From Gimibacter soli (GTDB lineage: Bacteria; Pseudomonadota; Alphaproteobacteria; Sphingomonadales; Kordiimonadaceae), in the NCBI RefSeq assembly GCF_028463845.1, contig NZ_CP116805.1:2666001-2730000 (forward strand): a stretch of DNA of 64,000 bases, in the 5' to 3' direction. Of the stretch, positions 54,459-62,998 are shown one piece after another; within the stretch, counting starts at the first letter, position 1, and every line of letters starts with the position of its first letter. Made by a program: the position numbers and the translations under genes. The notes beneath the pieces were generated by a model that saw only the letters and a program-made list of their open reading frames with translations, was not told the DNA's origin and did not search any database.

Positions 54459-56667
54459 AATAATGCCCGTACTCGCCGTAGCCGTAGCCCACGTGCTTTT
54501 TCACATTGACCTGCGAAATCACCGCTCCCGCCACATCGACCCCGGTATCGGACAGCTGCGACAGACCGGTACGGACCGACTCTTTCGCTGTCTTGTCCCA
54601 ACGGACAACATAAACGGTTTTATCGACAAGCTTGCTCGTCAGGATCACATCCGAAACGGCAAGCACAGGTGGTGTGTCGATGATGATAAGGTCAAACGTC
54701 TGACGTGCCGCCGTGATAAACTGCTGCAGTTTTTCATCCACAAGATACCGCTGCGGTTCGGGCGTATGGCCGCCCGCGATAAGATAGCACCCCGACTTCT
54801 CGTCGCGCGCAATTGCGTCCTTGATAGAAAGATTTTGCTGCAAACAGTCCAGAAGCGTCGGGCTTGCCGCGATTTCCGGCACACGGCGTTGAAGCGTCGG
54901 CCGGCGCAGATCGGCCTCGATCAGAAGGATTTTGCTGCCCGATTTCGCGAGGAGGCGTGCAAGGCAAAGGGCGAAGGTCGACTTGCCTTCGCCTGACACG
55001 GACGACGTTACCTGGATAACCTTGGGGGCGAGACTGCGATCTTGCGAGAACATCAGGGTCGCAAACACATTCCGATGCGCTTCGGCAAAGGATGAGGTGC
55101 TTTTGTCCAGGATATATTGTTCCGGCTGGCTCTGGTTGCGGCCGAAAAGGTGCGGAATGAGGCCAAGGCCCTTGATATTCACATCATCCGTCAGCTGCTC
55201 GAGCGTATGGTAGCCGTTTTCAAGCGTCTCCAGCAGGAATGCGATACCGATACCGGTCGCAATAGACCCGAAGAAGACAACCAGAAGCGTCAGCCCCTTG
55301 CGCGGGAAGGATGCTTCCGTAGGCGCGGTCGCGACAGACAGGATGCGGGCATCCGCTTGCTGCAGGTCTTCCTGGTTGCTGGTTTCGCGGAACCGGGTCA
55401 GGAAGGTCTCAAGAAGAACGCGGCTTGCCTCCGCTTCCCGTTCCATCTCGCGCAGTTGCACGAAGGCGCGGTTCGCCTCGACATTCTCGCTCTTCAGGCC
55501 ATTGAGGCTATCTTCAAGGGTGCGTACTTTTGCCCGGGCAATCCTCACTTCGCCCTCGAGGCTCGACACGATCTTGCGCATCTCGAGCCTGACTTTCGTC
55601 TGGAGGTCCGCGAGTTCGGCTTCAACCTTGATCATGTTCGGGTGCTTCGGGCCATATCGCGTTGCCAGTTCGGCGCGGCGACGCAGCACTTCGCTTTCCT
55701 GCTGTTTCAGGCTCTGGATCAGCGGACTCGTCAGTACCTCGGCAAGAGTTTCTTCAGAGGCGATACTGTTCCGCGCAAGTTTATCGAGCTGCTGGAAGCG
55801 TGCCTCGGCCCGGGCAAGCTCTGTCCGTGCGGTGATCAGGCTTGAGTTCACCTCAGACAATTGCTGTTCATTCACAAGCCCTTGGCCGTGTGTCTGAAAG
55901 AGCTGGTTTTCTTCGCGGAACCGCTGAACTGCCAGTTCGGAGACCCGCACCTTCTCGCGCAGGGTGCTGATGCGTTCATTCAGCCAGTTGCTGGCCCGCG
56001 AAGTTGCTTCGTATTTATATTCCAGCTGGTCGGTCAAATAGAGTTCGGCGAGCGTATTTGCCAGCAGCGCAGCCTTTTCGGGATCGTGCGACTTTACGGT
56101 CACCGCGATCGAGTATGAACGCGCCGGATTGTGTACGCCCAGGGCTTCGATGACATTGTTGACCACCAGATTATAGTCCTGCGCGGCGGCGGCCTCAGCG
56201 GACAACGTCTGTTCATCGCCGAGGATCATGCGTTTCCATTTTTCCGGCACCCAGTTCACCGGGTTTAATGGGTCTTCCTCGCGAAGTTCAAAGTTGAATT
56301 CCGGATCCTTTGTCAGGTCCAGCTTGTCGACCAGCTTGCCGACCAGACGCCGGGACCTGAGGACGTCAATTTCCGTGGTGATCGCGGCAACGTCAGTGCC
56401 AAGCCCGGTCAAAACCGCATCCATATTGACGATATTGTTCTTGCGAGACTCGATCGCCATCAGCGTGGAGGCGGAATAGACTGGCCGCAGCTGGAAGAGA
56501 ATGATCAGCGTCGCGATGCAAAGCAGCGCCACCGTATTGATGATGACATATCGCCGGCGCCACAACAGGCGGCCGAACGCTCGCAGGTCAAACCCCAACT
56601 CCGGTGCGTCGCCCTGGATCGGATCGATTACAGATTGCTGTGACGCCGTGGGCCTGACGATATTCAT
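54427..56667 (-). CDS. wzc: Wzc-type polysaccharide co-polymerase and tyrosine autokinase
   Basis: This 746-residue protein starts with a Wzz chain-length domain (first helix at ~40-58), a long periplasmic coiled coil (~220-430) and a second helix (~475-495). It ends in a BY-kinase domain with Walker A SSVSGEGKST, Walker A' IEADLRRP and Walker B LIIIDTPP. The C-terminus is a Tyr cluster (YGYGEYGHYYGKYKAYY), the autophosphorylation sites. It controls polymer length and drives export with the Wza-like channel upstream at 56732. Confidence 0.93.
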   Translation of the reverse strand: MNIVRPTASQQSVIDPIQGDAPELGFDLRAFGRLLWRRRYVIINTVALLCIATLIILFQLRPVYSASTLMAIESRKNNIVNMDAVLTGLGTDVAAITTEIDVLRSRRLVGKLVDKLDLTKDPEFNFELREEDPLNPVNWVPEKWKRMILGDEQTLSAEAAAAQDYNLVVNNVIEALGVHNPARSYSIAVTVKSHDPEKAALLANTLAELYLTDQLEYKYEATSRASNWLNERISTLREKVRVSELAVQRFREENQLFQTHGQGLVNEQQLSEVNSSLITARTELARAEARFQQLDKLARNSIASEETLAEVLTSPLIQSLKQQESEVLRRRAELATRYGPKHPNMIKVEAELADLQTKVRLEMRKIVSSLEGEVRIARAKVRTLEDSLNGLKSENVEANRAFVQLREMEREAEASRVLLETFLTRFRETSNQEDLQQADARILSVATAPTEASFPRKGLTLLVVFFGSIATGIGIAFLLETLENGYHTLEQLTDDVNIKGLGLIPHLFGRNQSQPEQYILDKSTSSFAEAHRNVFATLMFSQDRSLAPKVIQVTSSVSGEGKSTFALCLARLLAKSGSKILLIEADLRRPTLQRRVPEIAASPTLLDCLQQNLSIKDAIARDEKSGCYLIAGGHTPEPQRYLVDEKLQQFITAARQTFDLIIIDTPPVLAVSDVILTSKLVDKTVYVVRWDKTAKESVRTGLSQLSDTGVDVAGAVISQVNVKKHVGYGYGEYGHYYGKYKAYYTN

Positions 56668-56731
56668 CTAACTCGTTCCTGATAGAGCGGATAACGCATG
56701 GTTCGGGTTCTTGTCGACCAACGGCATCGGG

Positions 56732-57304
56732 TCAAAACAGTCTCTGAGGGATGCGAATTATATCCCCCGGCAAAACCTTTGCCGTGATCGCCGACTGCAA
56801 TTTGATTTCCTTGTCGCCATCCTTGCGGGTGACTTCAATTTTCCTTTCCTGGGCGCGCGGTGTAAACCCGCCGGCAAGCGCCACGGCATTCAGTATGGTC
56901 ATGCCATTCACATAATCATAGCTGCCCGGCTGCTTGACTTCCCCAAGGATGTAGAAGGGGCGATAGTTCATGATCTCGAGGCTGACCTGTGGATTGATCA
57001 GGAACCCGTTGGCCAGCTTGTCGCCGACCTGGCGTTCAACTTCCGTCACGGTCAAGCCGCTGACTTTCAGCGTACCGATAAGCGGCAGGCTGATCTGTCC
57101 GGCCCCGTCCACCTCGAATTCACCCGAAAGGTCCTGCTCGTTATAGACAAGAACCCGGACCTTGTCGCCGGCACCAAGGCGATACTCGATATTGTCCTGA
57201 TCCCGCGTTTCCTGGGCGGAGAGGGGCGCAGCCTGTGCGACGGCAATAACTCCCAAAAAACTGATAGCCAGAAGGATCGCGAGGGACTTTAGCTGACGCA
57301 ACAA
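56732..57304 (-). CDS. Wza-like polysaccharide export protein
   Basis: This ~190-residue protein has a signal peptide (residues ~1-26), a Poly_export domain beginning EYRLGAGDKVRVLVY and one SLBB domain (FYILGEVKQPGSYDYVNGM). It is shorter than E. coli Wza, with a single SLBB repeat, as in many alphaproteobacterial export proteins. No ATG fits. A TTG at 57304 (another at 57301) lies 6 nt after AAAGGAG and is chosen. The signal peptide lacks a lipobox Cys, so it may not be lipidated. It precedes the Wzc-like kinase. Confidence 0.87.
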   Translation of the reverse strand: MLRQLKSLAILLAISFLGVIAVAQAAPLSAQETRDQDNIEYRLGAGDKVRVLVYNEQDLSGEFEVDGAGQISLPLIGTLKVSGLTVTEVERQVGDKLANGFLINPQVSLEIMNYRPFYILGEVKQPGSYDYVNGMTILNAVALAGGFTPRAQERKIEVTRKDGDKEIKLQSAITAKVLPGDIIRIPQRLF

Positions 57305-57380
57305 ACCGGACTCCTTTAGGTCGCAAGATGCAAAGCGGGCGAGATAATCAAATCTCGCCCGCCCCGACGTAGTCAAACGA

Positions 57381-58661
57381 TTACCACTGCAGCTTCAAGC
57401 TTGCCATGATCTTGTTCCGCGAGAATTCACCACGGCCGACTTCGTTGCTCTTGTCGCTATAGTCATAGCGGAGTTTGAGGCGGAGGTTCCTGTTGATAAG
57501 ATACTCCCCGGCAAGGCCGAAACCAAGCACATCGTCCTCGCGAACGGTGCCGATGAATTCCTGCCGCGCATAGCTTGCGATGCCCGAAAGGATCAGGTTT
57601 TCCATCAGCTCATGCTCGATTGTGAAGTCGACGCCGGTGTTGAGGATACCTGCCACGGGCACGAAGGCGCCAAGTGCATTCTCATCCGATACCGATGTCT
57701 CGACCACATCCTGCGAGACACCAAGCTTCATTGAGGTGAGCTCGGTCGGGCTCCACTCGATGGCCGCACCATAAGTGAACTTGCCGACATCCTTCAGCAC
57801 GCTCGAATCGTAATCATGGTTCAAATAGCCAGCGTAAACATCGATGCTGGTTGTGCCGGTGATATCAAGCACACCACCGACCACGAGGCGATAGCCATTC
57901 CCGTCACGCAGCGGGCCGCCGTCTTCCTGCGAGTTGTCGTATTCCACCTTGTTACGAGAACCGAGGACATAGGCTTCGGTGCTGTCGCCGATTTCATACC
58001 CGAGACGCAGGCCGACATTGTAGCGCTTGCGGTCGCGATCGTCGTTGTTGTTGATGCCACCACCGACGAGGTCCGCATCCTTGAAATTTCTCCGCGTGTA
58101 GTCAGCGAAGAGCTTCATGGACAGCAGCGAAAGGTCCCGCGTGAATGCGACGTTCGCCTTGAACATATTGTACTCGGTCGGATCGGCGACAGCCCCGAGG
58201 CTGTCCGGCGAACCGCGATCCTCGTGCAGCTTCGAATAATCGACCCCTGCGTCGAAGTATGTACCTTCCATGACTTCAAGCGTGCCGTAGGAAGTGAGGG
58301 TGTAATCCTCGTAATCTTCGCGGGAATTCTGGTCGTAATAGCCAAGGTCAGCGCTTGCGATGACAGCGAAACTGTTGTTGTTCCAGTTGGAGTACAGCCC
58401 GACTTCGGGTTTCACATTGAAGATTGTGTCATCAACCTTGCCGGTGTCCGTCGCATAAATATTGTCGTCGATCGTCACGCCGCCGACCGCGCTCGGCATC
58501 AGGTAGAAGCTACCGACACTGAGACCGAGTGCATCATAATCCTGCCGCGGCTTCTTCGAGACCTGCACGACGGACGATTCCGCAAAAGCAGGGGCCGAAA
58601 TGGCGCCGGCAAGCACGGTGGATGCCAGCATGCCGCAAAGCGTATACTTGAAAGACTTCAT
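57381..58661 (-). CDS. Outer-membrane beta-barrel protein of the exopolysaccharide operon
   Basis: This 426-residue protein has a signal peptide (cleavage near AFAES, residue 28), many alternating beta strands with Asp/Asn/Tyr-rich turns and a C-terminal aromatic residue (SLKLQW), as expected for an outer-membrane barrel. Barrels of this type are frequently first genes in Wza/Wzc-type clusters and may form the outer-membrane part of polymer secretion. AGGTC-type bases and an AT-rich stretch precede the ATG. It is the first gene of the leftward operon. Confidence 0.85.
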   Translation of the reverse strand: MKSFKYTLCGMLASTVLAGAISAPAFAESSVVQVSKKPRQDYDALGLSVGSFYLMPSAVGGVTIDDNIYATDTGKVDDTIFNVKPEVGLYSNWNNNSFAVIASADLGYYDQNSREDYEDYTLTSYGTLEVMEGTYFDAGVDYSKLHEDRGSPDSLGAVADPTEYNMFKANVAFTRDLSLLSMKLFADYTRRNFKDADLVGGGINNNDDRDRKRYNVGLRLGYEIGDSTEAYVLGSRNKVEYDNSQEDGGPLRDGNGYRLVVGGVLDITGTTSIDVYAGYLNHDYDSSVLKDVGKFTYGAAIEWSPTELTSMKLGVSQDVVETSVSDENALGAFVPVAGILNTGVDFTIEHELMENLILSGIASYARQEFIGTVREDDVLGFGLAGEYLINRNLRLKLRYDYSDKSNEVGRGEFSRNKIMASLKLQW

Positions 58662-58762
58662 AATCAGACCTCACTTTTATACATGAAGGCGAAACAAACA
58701 ATAGTTGCCCATGACTTGATGGTATGAATTCGGTGCCGTCATCACAACCTCCCCCGGGCCGG

Positions 58763-58802
58763 GGCATTTCGCCCATAAGACTTTGTACTTTCGGCATTTC
58801 GC
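58763..58802 (-). promoter_or_regulatory. Direct repeats GCGAAATGCC, 30 bp apart, upstream of the exopolysaccharide operon
   Basis: The decamer GCGAAATGCC occurs twice on the minus strand (58763-58772 and 58793-58802), starting exactly 30 bp apart, about three helical turns. The pair lies 100-140 bp before the barrel gene ATG. This phasing suggests a dimeric regulator binding on one DNA face; the regulator is unknown. Confidence 0.45.
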
Positions 58803-58927
58803 GGGAACCTTATGCTACCGCCCGGCCACGCTCAATCGAAAAAATGCCCCCTGAAACAACCGCCGGGCGTGACACCTGACCCGTCGCTGGCGCACATTAA
58901 TTCGTCCACGGGCCAACGGTACATTTG

Positions 58928-58956
58928 TTCCGTAGAATACGGAAGCAATTGATTGC
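58928..58956. repeat. Two adjacent inverted repeats downstream of the GT4 gene
   Basis: TTCCGTA-GAA-TACGGAA is followed directly by GCAAT-TG-ATTGC. No T-run follows on the minus strand, so a terminator role is doubtful; an operator or RNA-end hairpin is possible. Confidence 0.4.
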
Positions 58957-59039
58957 AAAGAGCCACTGGCGTTCGTCATTTAAAATTGCAGACTGGCAGC
59001 AATGCCACAGAGACCCGACGACGCTCGGACCAACCTCCT

Positions 59040-60122
59040 TCAGAGGCGGAACAGATCGAAATAGGCTTTTCCCACGAGGTTCCAGCGATAGCGTCGCTCC
59101 GCGATTTCCTTCATCGCGCTTCCAACCGCGTTCCCATCCCCCGCACCGAGGCCCCGGGCCAGCAGGGCCAAGTCGTTGGCACTCCTGAAGAAAAGCGCTT
59201 TCTCTTCCGTTGTGTGCCGGTTGAACACACAGTCGAAGGCGAGGACCGGAATCCCGAAATGCATCATTTCAACCAGTGAAGGATTTGTCCCCCCCGCCGA
59301 ATGGCCATGCAGATAAATCACCGCACGGTCACGGATCGCCCGCAGCGCGCCGGGCTCGTAGACCGGGTCCAATAACGAAATGTCGGGGTTGTCTGCATAG
59401 GCAGCTTTTAGCCTGCGGCCATAACCGCTTCGGTCCCAGTTGCCAACGAAAACAAGAGGCATACCGAGACCGGCCCCTGCTTCCAGGATCATCTCCACAT
59501 TGTTTTCGGGCTCTATTCTGCAAATCGCGAGCGCATATCGCGCTGGCAGGTCCTGGCAATTTTCCACGTGGGGCGTTGCCGAAACAGCATGATCACCACC
59601 GTAAGGGATCGTCACGCAAGGGACGCCGTATCGCGCCTGAACATATTCAGCAACCGCCTGATTGTCGGCGACTATCACATCCGAAAAGCGCACAGCGGCC
59701 CATTCCGAGGCTTTAAGCACTGCACGCGCCAGAGGGTTCCACTTGTCGCGGCGCCACTCGATGCCATCAATGTTCGTAACGATGCAGGGGCGCCCGAGCA
59801 CCTTCCCTGCAATTCGAACTAAGGGCAAAATCAAAGCGCCGGAAACACCCAGAAGGAGAATGTGACTGCAGCCCCGCATCAGGGCATCGAGCATTGACCA
59901 TGCATCATAGACCATGCTGGATGGGCCATTTGCCCCCAGAGGAACGAACCGGCGACGCGCGCCCCTGAAACAGGGCGCCCGGTCTTCAAACGCGGGCGCA
60001 GAGCAGTAGACTGTAATCCCGGCTCCGCCCTCCGCCCGTTCGGCATAGGTCACCAGATTTTCGGCGAGGGTTTCAAAGCCACCATAGCTGCCCGGCACCC
60101 CGACCGTGCCTATGATGGCCAC
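59040..60122 (-). CDS. Glycosyltransferase family 4 (DUF1972/EpsD-like)
   Basis: This ~360-residue GT-B glycosyltransferase has the DUF1972-type N-terminus AIIGTVGVPGSYGGFETLAE, a VTNIDGIEWRRDKW motif and a donor domain with ICRIEPENNVEMILEA and HSAGGTNPSLVEMM. It belongs to a rhamnosyl/glucosyltransferase group common in polymer clusters and likely adds an early sugar. The start is uncertain. A GTG at 60122 gives the usual family length, while an ATG at 60221 adds 33 residues including a poly-Lys run and has no ribosome site. It is divergent from the WecA-like gene. Confidence 0.88.
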   Translation of the reverse strand: MAIIGTVGVPGSYGGFETLAENLVTYAERAEGGAGITVYCSAPAFEDRAPCFRGARRRFVPLGANGPSSMVYDAWSMLDALMRGCSHILLLGVSGALILPLVRIAGKVLGRPCIVTNIDGIEWRRDKWNPLARAVLKASEWAAVRFSDVIVADNQAVAEYVQARYGVPCVTIPYGGDHAVSATPHVENCQDLPARYALAICRIEPENNVEMILEAGAGLGMPLVFVGNWDRSGYGRRLKAAYADNPDISLLDPVYEPGALRAIRDRAVIYLHGHSAGGTNPSLVEMMHFGIPVLAFDCVFNRHTTEEKALFFRSANDLALLARGLGAGDGNAVGSAMKEIAERRYRWNLVGKAYFDLFRL

Positions 60123-60335
60123 ATGGAACGCGGGCTGGATGCCTTCTTTTTTCTTTTTCTTCGATTTTTGAGACAATCGTCGCCAGCCCCCGCATCCCCG
60201 CTTGCATTCGCCGTACCGCATCGCCCAACCGAGCAGACGGTGCTGGACGACACCCGATCAACCCCATATATTCTGCTGAACCGTCTCAGACAATCTCGTT
60301 CCAAACGTGTTGGACACTCAGCGGGCAGTACATCC

Positions 60336-61358
60336 ATGAGCCTTATCATTGCCTACCTTGGCATACTGACGGTCCTCGTTATAGCCCTGAACGCCCGGTT
60401 CCTGGGCGAGGCCCTCGGTGTCATGGATGACCCGGAGCAAGAAAAACACAAGCGGCATACTATCTCCACGCCACTGATCGGTTCATTACTCGTCGGGTCA
60501 ATCGCCGTCACCATCGTCATAAATCAGATGGTCTTTGAGCTGAGTGATCGCTGGGGGGGCGTGAGCACCTGTGTCCTTCTTGTCGCAGCCTTGGGCTTTC
60601 TGGATGATCGCCACAATCTCAAATGGCAACTCAGGCTCGCCCTTATTGTGGCCATCTGCGGCCTGCTCGTTTGGCTGGTGCCGGAAATCCGGTTAACCAG
60701 CCTCCACTGGTCTTTCGGCGAGACAACCGTTCTCAGTCGCTGGGTCGGCGCCCTCCTGACAGTCGCCTGCCTTGCCACCCTCGTTGTTTCGTTCAACATG
60801 ATGGATGGATATAATGGCGGCGTGATCGGGATCAGCCTTATCCTGGTTCTTGTCATGGCGCTGCTGTCCGTCAGCCCGCACCGGCAGGCGATCTGCCTGT
60901 TCCTCGCCTCGGCCCTTGGCATCATGTTCTTTTACAATATGAAGGGTAAATTCTTCCTTGGAGACGGCGGCGCCTATGCGCTTGGCCTTCTGGTGGGTTC
61001 ACTTGCGCTGATGACTTATAATCTTGGCAGTGCAACCGTGCCCGTTTATGCGGATACCGTGGGAATTTGGCTGATGTTGCCGGCTGTTGACTGCCTGCGC
61101 GTTACGCTCGGTCGCAAGCTCCGGAAGCAGAGCCCTTTCAGTGCCAACCGTGACCATCTGCATCATATCCTCCTCGATCGTTTCGATGCCGGGACCACTC
61201 TGGCAATCATAATGTCGATTGTCGGGGCAACTGTCAGCTTGTCGCTCTTCACGGCGTCCTACAGCTTCATCCTGTTCGTGGCCTGTTTCTGCCTTTACTT
61301 CTTCATCCTGCCCATCATCGACAGCACTTTCCCTGCCAAAGCAGAAAACCCCTTGTAG
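60336..61358 (+). CDS. Undecaprenyl-phosphate sugar-1-phosphate transferase (WecA/MraY family)
   Basis: This 340-residue polytopic enzyme has the family motifs DDRHNLKW, NMMDGYNGG and FLGDGGAYALG, plus HLHH near residue 275 as in WecA. It would start repeat-unit synthesis by moving a sugar phosphate, often GlcNAc or a related HexNAc, to undecaprenyl phosphate. The ATG at 60336 starts directly before the first helix; the in-frame extension back to 60123 overlaps the divergent gene and is unlikely. It is followed by a ligase-like gene on the same strand. Confidence 0.92.
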   Translation: MSLIIAYLGILTVLVIALNARFLGEALGVMDDPEQEKHKRHTISTPLIGSLLVGSIAVTIVINQMVFELSDRWGGVSTCVLLVAALGFLDDRHNLKWQLRLALIVAICGLLVWLVPEIRLTSLHWSFGETTVLSRWVGALLTVACLATLVVSFNMMDGYNGGVIGISLILVLVMALLSVSPHRQAICLFLASALGIMFFYNMKGKFFLGDGGAYALGLLVGSLALMTYNLGSATVPVYADTVGIWLMLPAVDCLRVTLGRKLRKQSPFSANRDHLHHILLDRFDAGTTLAIIMSIVGATVSLSLFTASYSFILFVACFCLYFFILPIIDSTFPAKAENPL

Positions 61359-61468
61359 GAACCGGCATCCCGACGAACCCTTTTGGTTCCACTGGCCGAA
61401 CCGCCGTCCGCTGCTGTAGGAATTGGTGGTGAGTTCGGCATCACTCGAGGAGCCCAGAGCAAAACTCC

Positions 61469-62863
61469 GTGCATAAATTCCTGATCTATTTTCTGATTTC
61501 CTTTTCGCCCCTTCCATTTGCGAGCGCCCGCCCGGCGTGGCAATTGTTATGGACCGGGCTCATGTTGCTCGCTTCGATTGCCTTTTTCGCAGAGCGCATC
61601 TGGCGGAAGCGCTGGCTTTTCCCTGGCACGCATCTGCGCTCGATCCCGAAGGTTCCCCTTGTTTGCTTCGGGGTCGTCACCCTGTGGGCATTCCTTCAGC
61701 CCCTGAGCCTAGGCATTGCCTCCGGCCAGTATCCTTTTGATTCCACGATTGCGTTTGCGGAAACTGCGGGCACGCCAACGTCAATTGCGGTCAATACGGA
61801 AGCTGCCTTTTTCGGCGCCCTGCAGCTCTTGTCACATCTTGCGCTTTTCGTGCTTGTCTTCGCTTATGCACGCAGCCCCGAGGCTGTGAGCCGGCTGATA
61901 CGTTTCATCGCCATCACAACGACCTGTTATGCAGCATACGGATTCATCACCTATATTTCCGGTAACGAGAAGGTGCTGTGGTTCGACAAATGGGCGAGCC
62001 TCGACAGCCTGACCTCCACCTTCGTCAACCGAAACAATTACGCAACCTATGCCGGGATTGGCATCATCTGCTGCCTTGTCTGGAGCGCGGACATCCTGAT
62101 GCCTGATAAGGCAAAGGCGCTGAACCGCAAGGAACGTGTGGGCCAGACCATCAACCTCATCCTCGGCAAAGGCTGGATTCTCGGGCTGATGCTGTTTGTA
62201 TCCTTCTCGGCGCTCATGCTCACCAACTCGCGGCTTGGAACAGCGGCGAGCATACTTGCGATACTGCTATTCCTGACGACAGCCTTTGCCCGGCATAGTC
62301 GCCCCGGCTTTCGCAAGCTGGCAATCTTCGGAAGCGCGCTCATGGCAACGCTGTACTTCGGCTACAATCTGAGCGGCGACATGCTGCAAAAGCGCCTTCT
62401 GGCTGACCCGCTTGAGGATGCTCGCTTTGAAATCTATCCCGGCGTCATCGACGCCATCGGACAGCGCCCGCTCACCGGCTACGGATTGGGCAGCTTTGCC
62501 GATGTCTTCCAGATGATCCGGTCGCCCGAATTGCCGGATCGGGTGAATTTCGACCAGGCGCATAGCGACTATCTGGAAATGGCTTTCAGCCTCGGCATTC
62601 CGGCATCGCTGATTGCGCTCATCGGCTTCATCTTTTGCCTCATCCCGCCGCTCAGGACACTGACGGCAAGTGATCGGCTTTTCCATACGAAACTCGGGAT
62701 TCTCGCCGCCTCGTTCCTGGTTGCCGTGCATGCGACACTCGATTTCCCGCTCACAATTCCGGCGATATCATATATCCTGACCTGCCTTCTTGCGCTCGGT
62801 GTCAGCTCTGGGACGTTCAAACCGGGCGCCTCCCGCAAGTCCCCGCATCCGCCCAGCCGATAA
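61469..62863 (+). CDS. O-antigen ligase/polymerase-like membrane protein (second copy)
   Basis: This 464-residue polytopic protein has about a dozen helices, a TNSRLGT motif and a periplasmic loop with LTGYGLGSF and QAHSDYLEMAF, the HxDYLE variant of the ligase motif. It belongs to the same superfamily as the protein at 48725 but is closer to WaaL/O-antigen ligases linked with EPS loci. One of the two may polymerise and the other may attach or extend a different polymer. The GTG at 61469 is the first usable start; GAGGAG is rather far upstream, so a later start is possible. Confidence 0.87.
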   Translation: MHKFLIYFLISFSPLPFASARPAWQLLWTGLMLLASIAFFAERIWRKRWLFPGTHLRSIPKVPLVCFGVVTLWAFLQPLSLGIASGQYPFDSTIAFAETAGTPTSIAVNTEAAFFGALQLLSHLALFVLVFAYARSPEAVSRLIRFIAITTTCYAAYGFITYISGNEKVLWFDKWASLDSLTSTFVNRNNYATYAGIGIICCLVWSADILMPDKAKALNRKERVGQTINLILGKGWILGLMLFVSFSALMLTNSRLGTAASILAILLFLTTAFARHSRPGFRKLAIFGSALMATLYFGYNLSGDMLQKRLLADPLEDARFEIYPGVIDAIGQRPLTGYGLGSFADVFQMIRSPELPDRVNFDQAHSDYLEMAFSLGIPASLIALIGFIFCLIPPLRTLTASDRLFHTKLGILAASFLVAVHATLDFPLTIPAISYILTCLLALGVSSGTFKPGASRKSPHPPSR

Positions 62864-62998
62864 CCGAAGCCTTTCAAAGGCAAATCCGGCGCACCTGACC
62901 AATGGCAAGGTGCTATTCTGAACCCGAAATCGACATGAACTCCCGCATGGGGACGGACAGAGGCAATCCCATCCGCCCCTTTCACTTCGCGAGATGCC

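Larger units (their letters stand above)
58662..59039. other. Gene-free gap with the polysaccharide operon promoter
   Basis: This 378-bp gap lies between the barrel gene and the GT4 gene, both leftward. It contains the direct repeats at 58763-58802, a GC-rich palindromic stretch near 58750-58764 and two adjacent inverted repeats at 58928-58956. No protein-coding region or recognised riboswitch was found. Confidence 0.5.

Noticed and set aside
58994-59016. TGGCA...TGC stretch resembling a sigma-54 promoter upstream of the polysaccharide operon
   Set aside because: The distance between GG and GC is wrong, and the sequence is part of a small TGGCA/TGCCA palindrome.
58662-59039. Possible riboswitch (for example cyclic-di-GMP) in the leader of the polysaccharide operon
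   Set aside because: No conserved core of a known riboswitch class was recognised, only repeats and palindromes.
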